NCBI GenBank assembly: GCA_023898805.1
Contig: CP060260.1
Span: forward strand, 1,736,001 to 1,800,000
Source of the DNA: Rhodospirillales bacterium
GTDB taxonomy: Bacteria; Pseudomonadota; Alphaproteobacteria; Micavibrionales; UBA1664
DNA length: 64,000 bases
Direction: 5' to 3'
In this document: positions 40,448 to 48,470 of the stretch, one piece after another
Position numbering within the stretch: position 1 is the first letter of the stretch
Layout of the letters: every line of letters begins with the position of its first letter
Position numbers and translations under genes: made by a program
Notes under the pieces: generated by a model
Told to the model about the DNA's origin: nothing
The model's database searches: none
What the model saw: only the letters and a program-made list of their open reading frames with translations

Positions 40448-40573
40448 GCGCGGGCGCTCCCTGTCATAAAAAAGAGCCCCCACAAGAATGTGGACAGCGC
40501 GGGAAAAGCGGCGGCGATACGATGCAGGTGCATGATTGACCTTTATAATCGCGGCATTGGATAATGGAAGGCC

Positions 40574-41230
40574 ATGAAACTCAACTGCCCAGAATGTTCA
40601 TCCCATTTTGACATCCCCGCCGCCCTGATCGGCCCCGGCGGGCGGCGCATGCGCTGCCCCAAATGCGGCCATGTCTGGCACCAGATGCCGGAACAGGAAA
40701 GCGCGCTGTTCGACATTGCCGCGCCGATCGACCCGATTCCCGACTCGGTCCGTCCCGCGCACGGCGATTTGCCTGACGATGAAATCCGTCCAGGCGTGCT
40801 TTCCGGCCTGCCCATGGCGTCGCTCGGCCGTGTTCTGGGCGGCTTCGTGCTTGGCTGGGCGCTGGTCGTGGCGCTGGTCTATGCGCTTGCGGCGGGTGAT
40901 ATGTTGCCCCGCGCGCTTTCACCGCTGATGCCGGGCGGGCAGGGGGCGGCGCCGGCCGCCGGGCTGGAATTCCGCGATCTTGAGGCCAGCGCGCACGGCG
41001 ATGGCGTGGTGCTGACGGGGCGTATTTTCAATGCGGCGGATGCCCCGGCCACCGTGCCGGCGGTCGAAATCACGGCTGAATCCACCCACGGCAAAACCGT
41101 GCCCGCCCGCACCGTAAGGCCGGAGGCGGATACGCTCCCGGCTCAGGAATCCGTGCCGTTTTCCGTACAACTGCCCGACGTTCCGGCGGGCGCGCATCTG
41201 CGCCTGCGCCTTGTTGCGGACAATTCGTAA
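40574..41230 (+). CDS. MJ0042-type zinc-ribbon membrane protein (DUF3426-like)
   Basis: A 218-residue protein with an N-terminal zinc ribbon KLNCPECSSHFDIP..RMRCPKCGHVWHQ (two CxxC pairs), a single membrane helix (VLGGFVLGWALVVALVYALAAGDM) and a periplasmic Ig-like domain (VVLTGRIFNAADAPATVPAVEI, VPFSVQLPDVPAGAHLRLRLVA). This gene typically lies divergent from ftsEX in alphaproteobacteria. Its role is unknown; a cell-division or envelope-sensing function is suggested by neighbours. Confidence 0.85.
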   Translation: MKLNCPECSSHFDIPAALIGPGGRRMRCPKCGHVWHQMPEQESALFDIAAPIDPIPDSVRPAHGDLPDDEIRPGVLSGLPMASLGRVLGGFVLGWALVVALVYALAAGDMLPRALSPLMPGGQGAAPAAGLEFRDLEASAHGDGVVLTGRIFNAADAPATVPAVEITAESTHGKTVPARTVRPEADTLPAQESVPFSVQLPDVPAGAHLRLRLVADNS

Positions 41231-41259
41231 TAAACCGTTTTTCGCGGCTTTGGCGGGCC

Positions 41260-41427
41260 TTATCGCGGCACGTCGCCAGATTCCGGCGCGGGATAGGCGC
41301 GCGGATACGTGTCGACCACCCCGGCGGGCGCCTTGACCTGACCGGGCTTGACGCCGCAGCCGGAAACCAGTGTCGCGCCTGAAACCAGCGCCGCCGCCAG
41401 CATCGCCAGCACAAAAACCTTCTTCAT
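41260..41427 (-). CDS. LptM-like small lipoprotein (55 aa)
   Basis: A short gene easily missed. M-K-K plus a hydrophobic signal ends in a lipobox VSGC, followed by the mature start CGVKPGQVKAPAGVV, matching the CG.KG.L..P pattern of the LptM/YifL-type lipoprotein that helps LptD maturation. GAGG lies 7 nt before the ATG. It is convergent with the zinc-ribbon gene and divergent from the TlpA-like gene. In other proteobacteria the same family sits between argH and lysA, often with TlpA near. Assignment to LptM is by pattern only. Confidence 0.65.
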   Translation of the reverse strand: MKKVFVLAMLAAALVSGATLVSGCGVKPGQVKAPAGVVDTYPRAYPAPESGDVPR

Positions 41428-41468
41428 CGTGGCCCTCATATCTTGCTTCGACTATGGTAGTGCCCGGC

Positions 41469-42116
41469 ATGAAAAACGCAACGCGCCTTTACATCCGGAT
41501 TCTGGTCGCCAACGCCCTGTTGATCGGGGTGGTGATGGCGCTGTGGCAATACCGTTTGCACGGCCCCGGCTTCGCGCCCAGTTTCGCACCCGCCGCTTCC
41601 GCACCCATTTCACCGGCCCTCAGCGGCGCTGATGCCGGTCCGTCGGCAGCGGGCGGGGCGATTCTACCCATCAATCCCCCATTACCGTTACCGCCCGCGA
41701 CCTTTCTGCGCGATCTGGACCATGACGACGATCTGGCAGGCCTGCGCGGGCCAGCCCTGGTCAACCTTTGGGCGACATGGTGCCCGCCTTGCCTCAAGGA
41801 AATGCCGACCTTACAAAAACTAAAAGATTTATATAAAGACAAAAACTTACAGGTAATTGCTATATCTTTGGATGAAGTAAAATCGCTGGACGCTTTCCGC
41901 GCCCGGACCGCCCGCCTGAATGTCGGACCGGTCGCCCAAAACTGGGACCGGGATGGGCGGGTCTATGCCGCGCTTAACCCGGTGGGGATGCCGATGACCT
42001 ATCTTCTGGATGCGCAGGGCCGGGTCGTCGCCCGCGTGATCGGTGAACGCGACTGGACGGACGCCGAATCCCGCGCCGCGATCGACCGGCTTTTGCGGGC
42101 ATCCGGGCTCAGATAA
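41469..42116 (+). CDS. TlpA-like periplasmic thioredoxin
   Basis: A 215-residue membrane-anchored disulfide reductase. It begins with an N-terminal signal anchor (YIRILVANALLIGVVMALW), a proline/alanine linker (about 30-80), then a thioredoxin domain with LVNLWATWCPPCLKEMPTLQKL (CPPC near residue 107), VIAISLDE and GMPMTYLLDAQGRVVARVIG. Likely reduces periplasmic cysteines, for example in cytochrome c maturation. The start at 41469 is used; the preceding frame extension is antisense to the lptM gene. A 75-bp stretch after the CPPC codons is unusually AT-rich. Confidence 0.85.
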   Translation: MKNATRLYIRILVANALLIGVVMALWQYRLHGPGFAPSFAPAASAPISPALSGADAGPSAAGGAILPINPPLPLPPATFLRDLDHDDDLAGLRGPALVNLWATWCPPCLKEMPTLQKLKDLYKDKNLQVIAISLDEVKSLDAFRARTARLNVGPVAQNWDRDGRVYAALNPVGMPMTYLLDAQGRVVARVIGERDWTDAESRAAIDRLLRASGLR

Positions 42117-43349
42117 TCAAAAACCCAGCTTGCCCAAAGTGCGCTTGAAAACACCGCCTTTGGCATCGGGGGCTTTATCGGTGGCGGCAGCGGCGGCGGC
42201 AGGGGCAGGGGCAGGCGGGTTTTGCAATCCATGTACCTTTAGGTAATCCTCGCCCGTCACCGCCAGAACCGTGGTGCCGCCGTTCAGCGAGCTTCGTTTT
42301 TCTTGAAAACGGATGTCTTGCATGGACAGGGCGGTTTCGATCCGCGCGCGTTCGCGCCGGTCCATGCCGCCGACATCCAGATATTTGGCCGGAAAACCCT
42401 GCGACGTCGTAACCTCCATCCATGGGCTGCCGGCGACGGCTCTGGCACTGTCTTCGTGGGTCATTCTTTTGGTGGCGTCCATCAGCAACTGGACATGGTT
42501 TTGCATCGACGCGACCACCGCGTTTGAAACCGTGCCGCCCTGCGGTCCGTTTCCGTCCGCGACACCCAGCAGCAAGGCCCGCTCCGGCAAATCGTTCGGA
42601 TCGACGATCGCGACATTGACCGAAATATTGTCGCGGCCCTGTTTTCCCGCCAGTGCCTCCGTCGTCGCGATGATGCCTTCAGCCAGTTTGCGCGGGTCGC
42701 CGCCGGTCATCATGGCGGCTTGCACGCTGGAACTAAAGGCTTTCACGCGGGCCTGACGTTGGTCGTGGCCCCATTGCACCGCCTGATCGAAATCCAGCTC
42801 CATCGGCGGGTTGCCGATGCCGTCGAACACGCCGTCGCTGGCGGGCACGATGATCAGGCGTTCGCCCGGCTGCGCATAATCGCTCAGATGCGCCGCGGTC
42901 ATGTACCGGCCGCTGCCATCGCCCAGCATGTTCTGCCACGAGCTTTTCAACGCCCCCTCGTCGATCACGTTGCCCATGTAAGGGTTGGGGTGGTGCAGGG
43001 TGTTGATCAGTCCCTGCCCGGTGACACGGTTCTGGGCATCGACGGCAAAAATCATCAGCGGGCTGTCGCCCAGCGTGTTTTGCACCAGATGGCCGTCCGG
43101 CGTGATCACGGCGGTGGTCAGGGTGGACCCGCTTTGCGTTTCCTTTCCGGCCTTTTCCCCGGCTTCGCAGGCGGTGCGGAAGACATTGAGCGTCATATAC
43201 TTCATGACATCGTCGACGGCCGTGATGTCCGGCGGCAAAAAGCCGGATATCGTCGCGTCATGCTGGACATCACCGTATTTACTGCCGCAATCCTGCGCTT
43301 GTCCGACCCGTATCACGCACACCCCCACCGGACTCATGCCCGGATTCAT
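42117..43349 (-). CDS. PP2C-like protein lacking the DGxGG motif
   Basis: A 410-residue protein with the C-terminal parts of a PP2C-type Ser/Thr phosphatase: SGSTLTTAVITPDGHLVQNTLGDSPLMIFA near residue 73, ERLIIVPASDGVFDGIG near 165 and GRDNISVNVAIVDPND near 240. The usual DGxGG metal site expected before residue 45 is not visible (SGFLPPDITAVDDV stands there), so activity is doubtful. The C-terminal 160 residues are unlike PP2C, with a Pro/Ala-rich segment near the end. An in-frame TAG lies 24 bp before the ATG, so the N-terminus is not further upstream. Orphan gene after etfA. Confidence 0.6.
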   Translation of the reverse strand: MNPGMSPVGVCVIRVGQAQDCGSKYGDVQHDATISGFLPPDITAVDDVMKYMTLNVFRTACEAGEKAGKETQSGSTLTTAVITPDGHLVQNTLGDSPLMIFAVDAQNRVTGQGLINTLHHPNPYMGNVIDEGALKSSWQNMLGDGSGRYMTAAHLSDYAQPGERLIIVPASDGVFDGIGNPPMELDFDQAVQWGHDQRQARVKAFSSSVQAAMMTGGDPRKLAEGIIATTEALAGKQGRDNISVNVAIVDPNDLPERALLLGVADGNGPQGGTVSNAVVASMQNHVQLLMDATKRMTHEDSARAVAGSPWMEVTTSQGFPAKYLDVGGMDRRERARIETALSMQDIRFQEKRSSLNGGTTVLAVTGEDYLKVHGLQNPPAPAPAAAAAATDKAPDAKGGVFKRTLGKLGF

Positions 43350-43407
43350 AGCTATATGCGCCCAAGTCTAAGGGATAAAAATTAATATTTACGTAAAATT
43401 ACAAGGA

Positions 43408-44334
43408 CTAAACCTTGGCGGTCAGCTCCGGCACCGCCATGAACAGATCAGCGACCAGCCCGTAATCCGCGACCTGAAAGATCGGCGCTTCCGGGTCCTT
43501 GTTGATGGCGACGATGACCTTGGAATCCTTCATCCCCGCCAGATGCTGGATCGCGCCGGAAATCCCCGCCGCGATGTACAGGTCGGGCGCGACCACCTTG
43601 CCGGTTTGCCCCACCTGATAATCGTTGGGCACATACCCCGCATCGACCGCGGCGCGCGATGCGCCGACGGCACCGCCCAGCTTGTCGGCCAGCGCCTCGA
43701 TGATCTTGAAGTTTTCGGCCGAACCCACGCCGCGCCCGCCGGATACGACGATACGCGCCGCGGTCAGTTCGGGCCGCGCGGATTTAGAGATTTCCGCGCC
43801 GACAAAGGCCGCAAGCCCCTGATCGCCGGTGCCATCCCGCGCCTCGATCGCGGCGCTGCCGCCGGTGGCGGGGGCCGGGTCGAACCCGGTCGCGCGCACG
43901 GTGACGACCTTGATCTTGTCGCCCGATTGCACCGTGGCAAGGGCGTTGCCCGCGTAAATGGGCCGCACGAACGTATCCGGGGCGGCCACCGCGATAATGT
44001 CCGAAACCTGCTGCACGTCCAAAAGCGCGGCGACGCGCGGCATCAGGTTTTTCCCGAAACTGGTCGCGGGCGCAAGGATATAGGCGTAACCCGGCAGGTT
44101 TGCGACCAGCGGCGCCAGATTCTCCGCGATGCCGTGCGCATAGGCGGGATCGTCGCTTTTGATGACCTTGGCCACGCCCGCGATCTGCGCGGCGGCGTTG
44201 GCGGCTCCGTCGCAGCCCGAACCGGCCACCAGCACATGAATGTCCCCGCCGATTTTCGCGGCGGCGGCGACGGTGTTCAGCGTCGCGCTTTTCAACGCCG
44301 CATTGTCGTGTTCGGCAACAACAAGAATGGTCAT
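43408..44334 (-). CDS. etfA: Electron transfer flavoprotein alpha subunit
   Basis: FAD-binding subunit of ETF, which carries electrons from acyl-CoA and other dehydrogenases to the quinone pool. The 308 residues have an N-terminal Rossmann-like half (TILVVAEHDNAALKSATLNTVAAA) and the FAD domain with RIVVSGGRGVGSAENFKIIEALADKLGGAVGASRAAVDAGYVPNDYQVGQTGKVVAPDLYIAAGISGAIQHLAGM. Its ATG overlaps the etfB stop by 4 bp; an upstream open extension in the etfB 3' region is spurious. Confidence 0.96.
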   Translation of the reverse strand: MTILVVAEHDNAALKSATLNTVAAAAKIGGDIHVLVAGSGCDGAANAAAQIAGVAKVIKSDDPAYAHGIAENLAPLVANLPGYAYILAPATSFGKNLMPRVAALLDVQQVSDIIAVAAPDTFVRPIYAGNALATVQSGDKIKVVTVRATGFDPAPATGGSAAIEARDGTGDQGLAAFVGAEISKSARPELTAARIVVSGGRGVGSAENFKIIEALADKLGGAVGASRAAVDAGYVPNDYQVGQTGKVVAPDLYIAAGISGAIQHLAGMKDSKVIVAINKDPEAPIFQVADYGLVADLFMAVPELTAKV

Positions 44335-45083
44335 GCGATCACCTTGGCTTCGTTTTTCAGTTTCTCGATCAGCGTATCGACGTCCGGCACCTTGACCCCA
44401 CCCTTGCGTTTGGGCGGCTCCGCGACCGAAAGGGTCTTGAGGCGCGGCGCGATATCGACGCCCAGCGCGGCGGGCTCCAGCGTTTCCATCGGCTTTTTCT
44501 TGGCCTGCATGATGGCGGGCAGGGCGGCGTAACGCGGGGTATTGAGGCGCAGATCGGTGGTCACGATGCAAGGCAGCTTCAGCGCCAGCGTTTCAAGCCC
44601 GCCGTCGATTTCCCGCGTGACCGAAACCTTGCCGTCCGCGACCGCGACCTTGGAGGCAAACGTCCCCTGCGGCCAGTTCATCAGCGCCGCCAGCATCTGC
44701 CCGGTCTGGTTGGAATCGTCGTCGATCGCCTGCTTGCCCATGATCACCATTTGCGGGGCCTCTTTTTCAAGCAGCTTTTGCAGGATTTTCGCGACCGCCA
44801 GCGGTTCGACGGTTTCGTTCGTGCTGATCAGGATGCCGCGATCCGCGCCCATCGCCATCGCCGCGCGGATGGTGTCGCCTGCTTGCGCGGGGCCGATCGA
44901 CACGGCGACGATTTCGCTCGCGATCTTGGCTTCCTTCAGCTTGACCGCTTCCTCGACCGCGATCTCGTCGAACGGGTTCATCGACATTTTGACGTTGGCC
45001 AGATCGACGCCGGTGCCGTCCGCCTTGACGCGGATCTTGACGTTGTAATCGACCACCCGCTTGACGGGGACAAGAATTTTCAT
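44331..45083 (-). CDS. etfB: Electron transfer flavoprotein beta subunit
   Basis: AMP-binding subunit of ETF, 250 residues. Landmarks are KILVPVKRVVDYNVKIRVKADGTGVD, MNPFDEIAVEEAVKLKE near 35, VSIGPAQAGDTIRAAMAMGADRGILI near 60, MGKQAIDDDSNQTGQMLAALMNWPQGTFA near 110 and the recognition loop PRYAALPAIMQAKKKPME near 185. Co-translated with etfA. The adjacent ubiG gene 97 bp upstream acts in the quinone pathway that receives ETF electrons. Confidence 0.96.
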   Translation of the reverse strand: MKILVPVKRVVDYNVKIRVKADGTGVDLANVKMSMNPFDEIAVEEAVKLKEAKIASEIVAVSIGPAQAGDTIRAAMAMGADRGILISTNETVEPLAVAKILQKLLEKEAPQMVIMGKQAIDDDSNQTGQMLAALMNWPQGTFASKVAVADGKVSVTREIDGGLETLALKLPCIVTTDLRLNTPRYAALPAIMQAKKKPMETLEPAALGVDIAPRLKTLSVAEPPKRKGGVKVPDVDTLIEKLKNEAKVIA

Positions 45084-45180
45084 GGCGCTTCCCTTCTATT
45101 CGCAAACATTATAAACGCGAAACGCCCAAGGGCCAGCCCCCTAAACGGGAAGGTTTTGCGGCGTTGCGAAATGCGCGGGA

Positions 45181-45870
45181 TCAGTGCTTGCGTGCGTGGA
45201 TGAAGTAATTGACCGCGACGTCCCGCGCGTCGGGCACGAATTCCCCGCGCCGCAGGTCGTAGACAAGGCCGGTGATATCGGCGATTTTGGCGCGTGCGCC
45301 CATCATCGCCGCGATTTCCGACGGCTTTTTGAATTTGCGCCAGTCATGCGTGCCGCGCGGCACCCATCCCAGCACGTATTCCGCCGCGATCTTGCCCAGC
45401 GCCAGCGATTTGGCGGTACGGTTGAGTGTCGACAGGATGATGCTCCCGCCCGGACGGGTCAGTGCCAGCAGCGAGTCGATGAATAATTGCGGATGGTCGA
45501 CATGCTCGATGATCTCCAGCGCCAGCACGGTGTCGAATGATCCCTTAAACCGTTCGGCGGTGGTGCAGTGATAATCGATTTTAAGCCCGGATTCTTGTGC
45601 GTGCGCCTGCGCCGCCGCGACGTTTTCCGCCCCGGCGTCGATGCCGGTCATGCGCGCGCCCAACCGGGCAAGCGGTTCGCACACCAGCCCGCCGCCGCAC
45701 CCGACGTCCAGAATACGCTGGTTTTTCAAAGGTCCGGCCCAATCGCGGATGATGCCGATGCGCGCCGGGTTCAGGGCATGCAAAGGTTGCATCGGCCCGT
45801 CCTCATTCCACCATTGCGCGGCGAGGGCGGTAAAGTTATCAATCTCCTGAGCATTGGCCGTAGATCGCAT
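45181..45870 (-). CDS. ubiG: Ubiquinone O-methyltransferase UbiG
   Basis: SAM-dependent enzyme carrying out both O-methylations of ubiquinone synthesis. The 229 residues show the UbiG-specific FTALAAQWWNEDGPMQPLHALNPARIGII, SAM motif ILDVGCGGGLVCEPLARLGARMTGIDAG, motif II LALEIIEHVDHP and GGSIILSTLNRT, and the C-terminal EYVLGWVPRGTHDWRKFKKPSEIAAMM. Monocistronic, divergent from lysC by 20 bp. Confidence 0.96.
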   Translation of the reverse strand: MRSTANAQEIDNFTALAAQWWNEDGPMQPLHALNPARIGIIRDWAGPLKNQRILDVGCGGGLVCEPLARLGARMTGIDAGAENVAAAQAHAQESGLKIDYHCTTAERFKGSFDTVLALEIIEHVDHPQLFIDSLLALTRPGGSIILSTLNRTAKSLALGKIAAEYVLGWVPRGTHDWRKFKKPSEIAAMMGARAKIADITGLVYDLRRGEFVPDARDVAVNYFIHARKH

Positions 45871-45890
45871 AGGAACGGGTTTTACCCCAC

Positions 45891-47120
45891 ATGGACACGC
45901 TTGTCATGAAGTTTGGCGGCACTTCCGTCGCCAATCTGGAACGCATCGAAAACGCGGCCGCCAAGGTCGCGGCCGAAATCGCGCGCGGCAACCGCTGCGC
46001 GGTCGTGGTTTCGGCGATGGCGGGCGTCACCAACCAGCTGGTGCAATGGTGTAACGAACTGACGCCGGATTACGACGCGCGCGAATACGACGCGGTGGTG
46101 GCGACCGGCGAACAGGTGACGGCGGGGCTGATGGCGATCGCGCTGCAAAAACGCGGCATCGACGCGCGCTCGTGGCAAGGCTGGCAGGCAGGCATCGTTT
46201 CCACCCACGCCCATGGACGCGCCCGTATTCAGGATATTGAATCGGGCGGCCTGCGCGCCGCGCTGGACCGGGGCGAGGTACCGGTGGTCGCTGGTTTTCA
46301 GGGCGTAAGCGCCGAAGGTCGCATCACCACGCTGGGCCGCGGCGGGTCCGACACTTCGGCGGTGGCGCTGGCCGCGGCGCTGAAGGCCGATCGTTGCGAC
46401 ATCTATACCGATGTCGACGGCGTCTACACCACCGACCCGCGTCTGGTGAAGGAAGCGCGCAAACTCAAACGTGTCTCCTTCGAAGAAATGCTTGAAATGG
46501 CCTCGGTCGGGGCCAAGGTGCTGCAGATCCGCTCGGTCGAGCTGGCGATGAAATGCGCGATGAAATTACAGGTTTTATCCAGTCTGGAATCCGCTATCGG
46601 CAGCGATCTGCCGGGCACCCTGCTGGTCAAGGAGGAAGACATGCTCGAATCCCACGTCATATCGGGAATCACCTGTTCCAGGGACGAGGCCAAGATCACC
46701 TATCTCGGCGTTGCCGACCAGCCGGGTATGGCGGCCCGCGCGGTGAAGCCGTTGGCCGATGCGGGCATCACGCTCGACATGATCGTCCAGAATATCGCGC
46801 CGGACGGAAAGACGACGGATTTTACCTTTACCGTGCCGCGCGCCGACCTGGCTCGCGCGCTGAAATGCCTGCAAGGCACGGGCATCGTAGGACGGGAAAT
46901 CATTTCGGACGACAAAATCGCCAAAGTTTCGGTCATCGGCATCGGTATGCGCACGCATCCCGAAGTGGTACTGAAAATGTTTGAAACGCTGGCCGAAAAG
47001 GGGATCAACATCAAGGCCATCGCGACCTCGGAAATCAAGATCAGCGTGCTTTTGGATGAACAGGATGCCGATACCGCCGTCCGCGTTCTTCACGCCGCCT
47101 TCATGCTGCATGAAAGCTGA
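45891..47120 (+). CDS. lysC: Aspartate kinase
   Basis: First enzyme of the aspartate pathway to Lys, Met, Thr and DAP. The kinase domain begins LVMKFGGTSVANLERI and contains GFQGVSAEGRITTLGRGGSDTSAVALAAAL near 140 and YTDVDGVYTTDPR. Two ACT domains follow (about residues 265-405), including GIKAIATSEIKISVLLDEQDADTAVRVLH. The 409 residues fit the monofunctional feedback-inhibited class. The GNAT gene overlaps its 3' end by 11 bp. Confidence 0.97.
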   Translation: MDTLVMKFGGTSVANLERIENAAAKVAAEIARGNRCAVVVSAMAGVTNQLVQWCNELTPDYDAREYDAVVATGEQVTAGLMAIALQKRGIDARSWQGWQAGIVSTHAHGRARIQDIESGGLRAALDRGEVPVVAGFQGVSAEGRITTLGRGGSDTSAVALAAALKADRCDIYTDVDGVYTTDPRLVKEARKLKRVSFEEMLEMASVGAKVLQIRSVELAMKCAMKLQVLSSLESAIGSDLPGTLLVKEEDMLESHVISGITCSRDEAKITYLGVADQPGMAARAVKPLADAGITLDMIVQNIAPDGKTTDFTFTVPRADLARALKCLQGTGIVGREIISDDKIAKVSVIGIGMRTHPEVVLKMFETLAEKGINIKAIATSEIKISVLLDEQDADTAVRVLHAAFMLHES

Positions 47121-47529
47121 AATCGAAATCGCCGACCGCAACGACCCGGATGCGGTGGCGGCCGCGCTTGCCGGGTTGCAGGCCCATGACGCGGCCTTCA
47201 CGGCGCATGGCGAATGCACGCTGTTTCAGGCGCTGATACGCGACGGTTCCGGACAGATCGCCGCCGCGCTGGTCGCGCAGGCCTTTTACGGGTGGATGTA
47301 TGTCCAGTATCTATGGGTGGACGATGCCCGTCGCGGGCAAGGGGATGGAACGAAGCTGATGCAGGCGGCGGAAACCCGCGCCCGCGAACTGGGGTGCATC
47401 GGCATGCGGGCCAACACCCTGTCGTTTCAGGCGCGCGGGTTCTACGAAAAACTTGGGTATGCGGTTTTCGCGACCCTGCCCGATTACCCACCCGGCCACG
47501 CCATGCACATGTTTAAAAAGCGCATTTAA
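47110..47529 (+). CDS. GNAT-family N-acetyltransferase
   Basis: A 139-residue acetyl-CoA-dependent acyltransferase. The acetyl-CoA binding motif A is WVDDARRGQGDGTKLMQAAETRARELGC near residues 72-98 (RxGxGxG-like RRGQGDGT), and motif B follows in FYEKLGYAVFATLPDYPPGHAMHMFKK. The start at 47110 overlaps lysC by 11 bp, so it is translationally coupled. The substrate is unknown. Confidence 0.85.
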   Translation: MKAEIEIADRNDPDAVAAALAGLQAHDAAFTAHGECTLFQALIRDGSGQIAAALVAQAFYGWMYVQYLWVDDARRGQGDGTKLMQAAETRARELGCIGMRANTLSFQARGFYEKLGYAVFATLPDYPPGHAMHMFKKRI

Positions 47530-47624
47530 ACGGCATCCGATACCCTTTCGGGTATGGGGCGCGTAGGCTTGGAATCTCGTTTTTTACATTCCAAACGGGG
47601 GGCGGGGCGGCTATATAAGGTCCC

Positions 47625-48470
47625 ATGCTCAAACTTAGAATGGCCGACCAGAACATTCTGGACCACTACACCGATCTGCCGGTGGGCGAGGTGCTGCGCC
47701 GTGCGCGTGTGCAATTCGGTCTGGAACTGCCCTATGTCGGCGCGCAGCTCAACATCCGGCCCGAACATCTGGCCGCGATCGAGGCGGGGGACATCAGCCG
47801 TCTGCCGGGCCGTGTCTATGCGATCGGCTTCGTGCGCACCTATGCCGACTATCTGCGTCTTGATTCCGACAAGCTGGTCTATCTGTTCAAATCGCAGGTC
47901 ATCGGCCACACCGCCAGCCGCGATCTGAATTTCCCCATTCCCGTGACCGAAAGCCGCTCGCCCGCATGGTGGATGGTCGGCGCTTCACTGGGCACGCTGG
48001 CGATCATCGGTTTGCTGTTCTGGATTCTCGGCGGCGGCGGGGAGCCGGAGCCGCAAATGCCCGCCGCCGTCGCAAAGACGGAAAACACCCCCGCAAGCAC
48101 AACGCCGGCTGCACCGGCGACACCGGTGACGGAAGGCGCGTCCGCGCCGGATCAAACGTCGGCCCAGCCCGCCGTGCCTGCGGGCAAGTTGAAGATCACC
48201 GCCGCCGATGCCAGCTGGGTCGAAATCCGCGACGCCGACAAGCCCGACGCGATCCTGTTTTCGCGCGTACTCAAAAAGGGTGAAAGCACGTCCATTCCGT
48301 TGACCGGCAATCTGACGCTTTCCACCGGCAATGCCGGGGCGGTGTCGTTCGATTGGAATGGCAAGCCGGTCGATGTGCTGGAAGGTCGGCGCGGCGTCGT
48401 GCGCAACCTGCCGATCAGCGCGCTGGTGGCCAACAAGGCCGCGCCTGCAACCAAAGGCAAGGGACAATGA
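47625..48470 (+). CDS. RodZ-like helix-turn-helix membrane protein
   Basis: A 281-residue bitopic protein. The N-terminal HTH (residues 15-75) shows LPVGEVLRRARVQFGLELPYVGAQLNIRPEHLAAIEAGD and YAIGFVRTYADYLRLD. One membrane helix (WWMVGASLGTLAIIGLLFWIL) and an Ala/Pro/Thr-rich linker lead to a DUF4115 domain (KLKITAADASWVEIRDADKPDAILFSRVLKKGES, LSTGNAGAVSFDWNGKPV). RodZ links MreB to the cell wall. AAGG lies before the ATG; a start five codons later is possible. Coupled to ispG by a 4-bp overlap, as in many alphaproteobacteria. Confidence 0.88.
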   Translation: MLKLRMADQNILDHYTDLPVGEVLRRARVQFGLELPYVGAQLNIRPEHLAAIEAGDISRLPGRVYAIGFVRTYADYLRLDSDKLVYLFKSQVIGHTASRDLNFPIPVTESRSPAWWMVGASLGTLAIIGLLFWILGGGGEPEPQMPAAVAKTENTPASTTPAAPATPVTEGASAPDQTSAQPAVPAGKLKITAADASWVEIRDADKPDAILFSRVLKKGESTSIPLTGNLTLSTGNAGAVSFDWNGKPVDVLEGRRGVVRNLPISALVANKAAPATKGKGQ

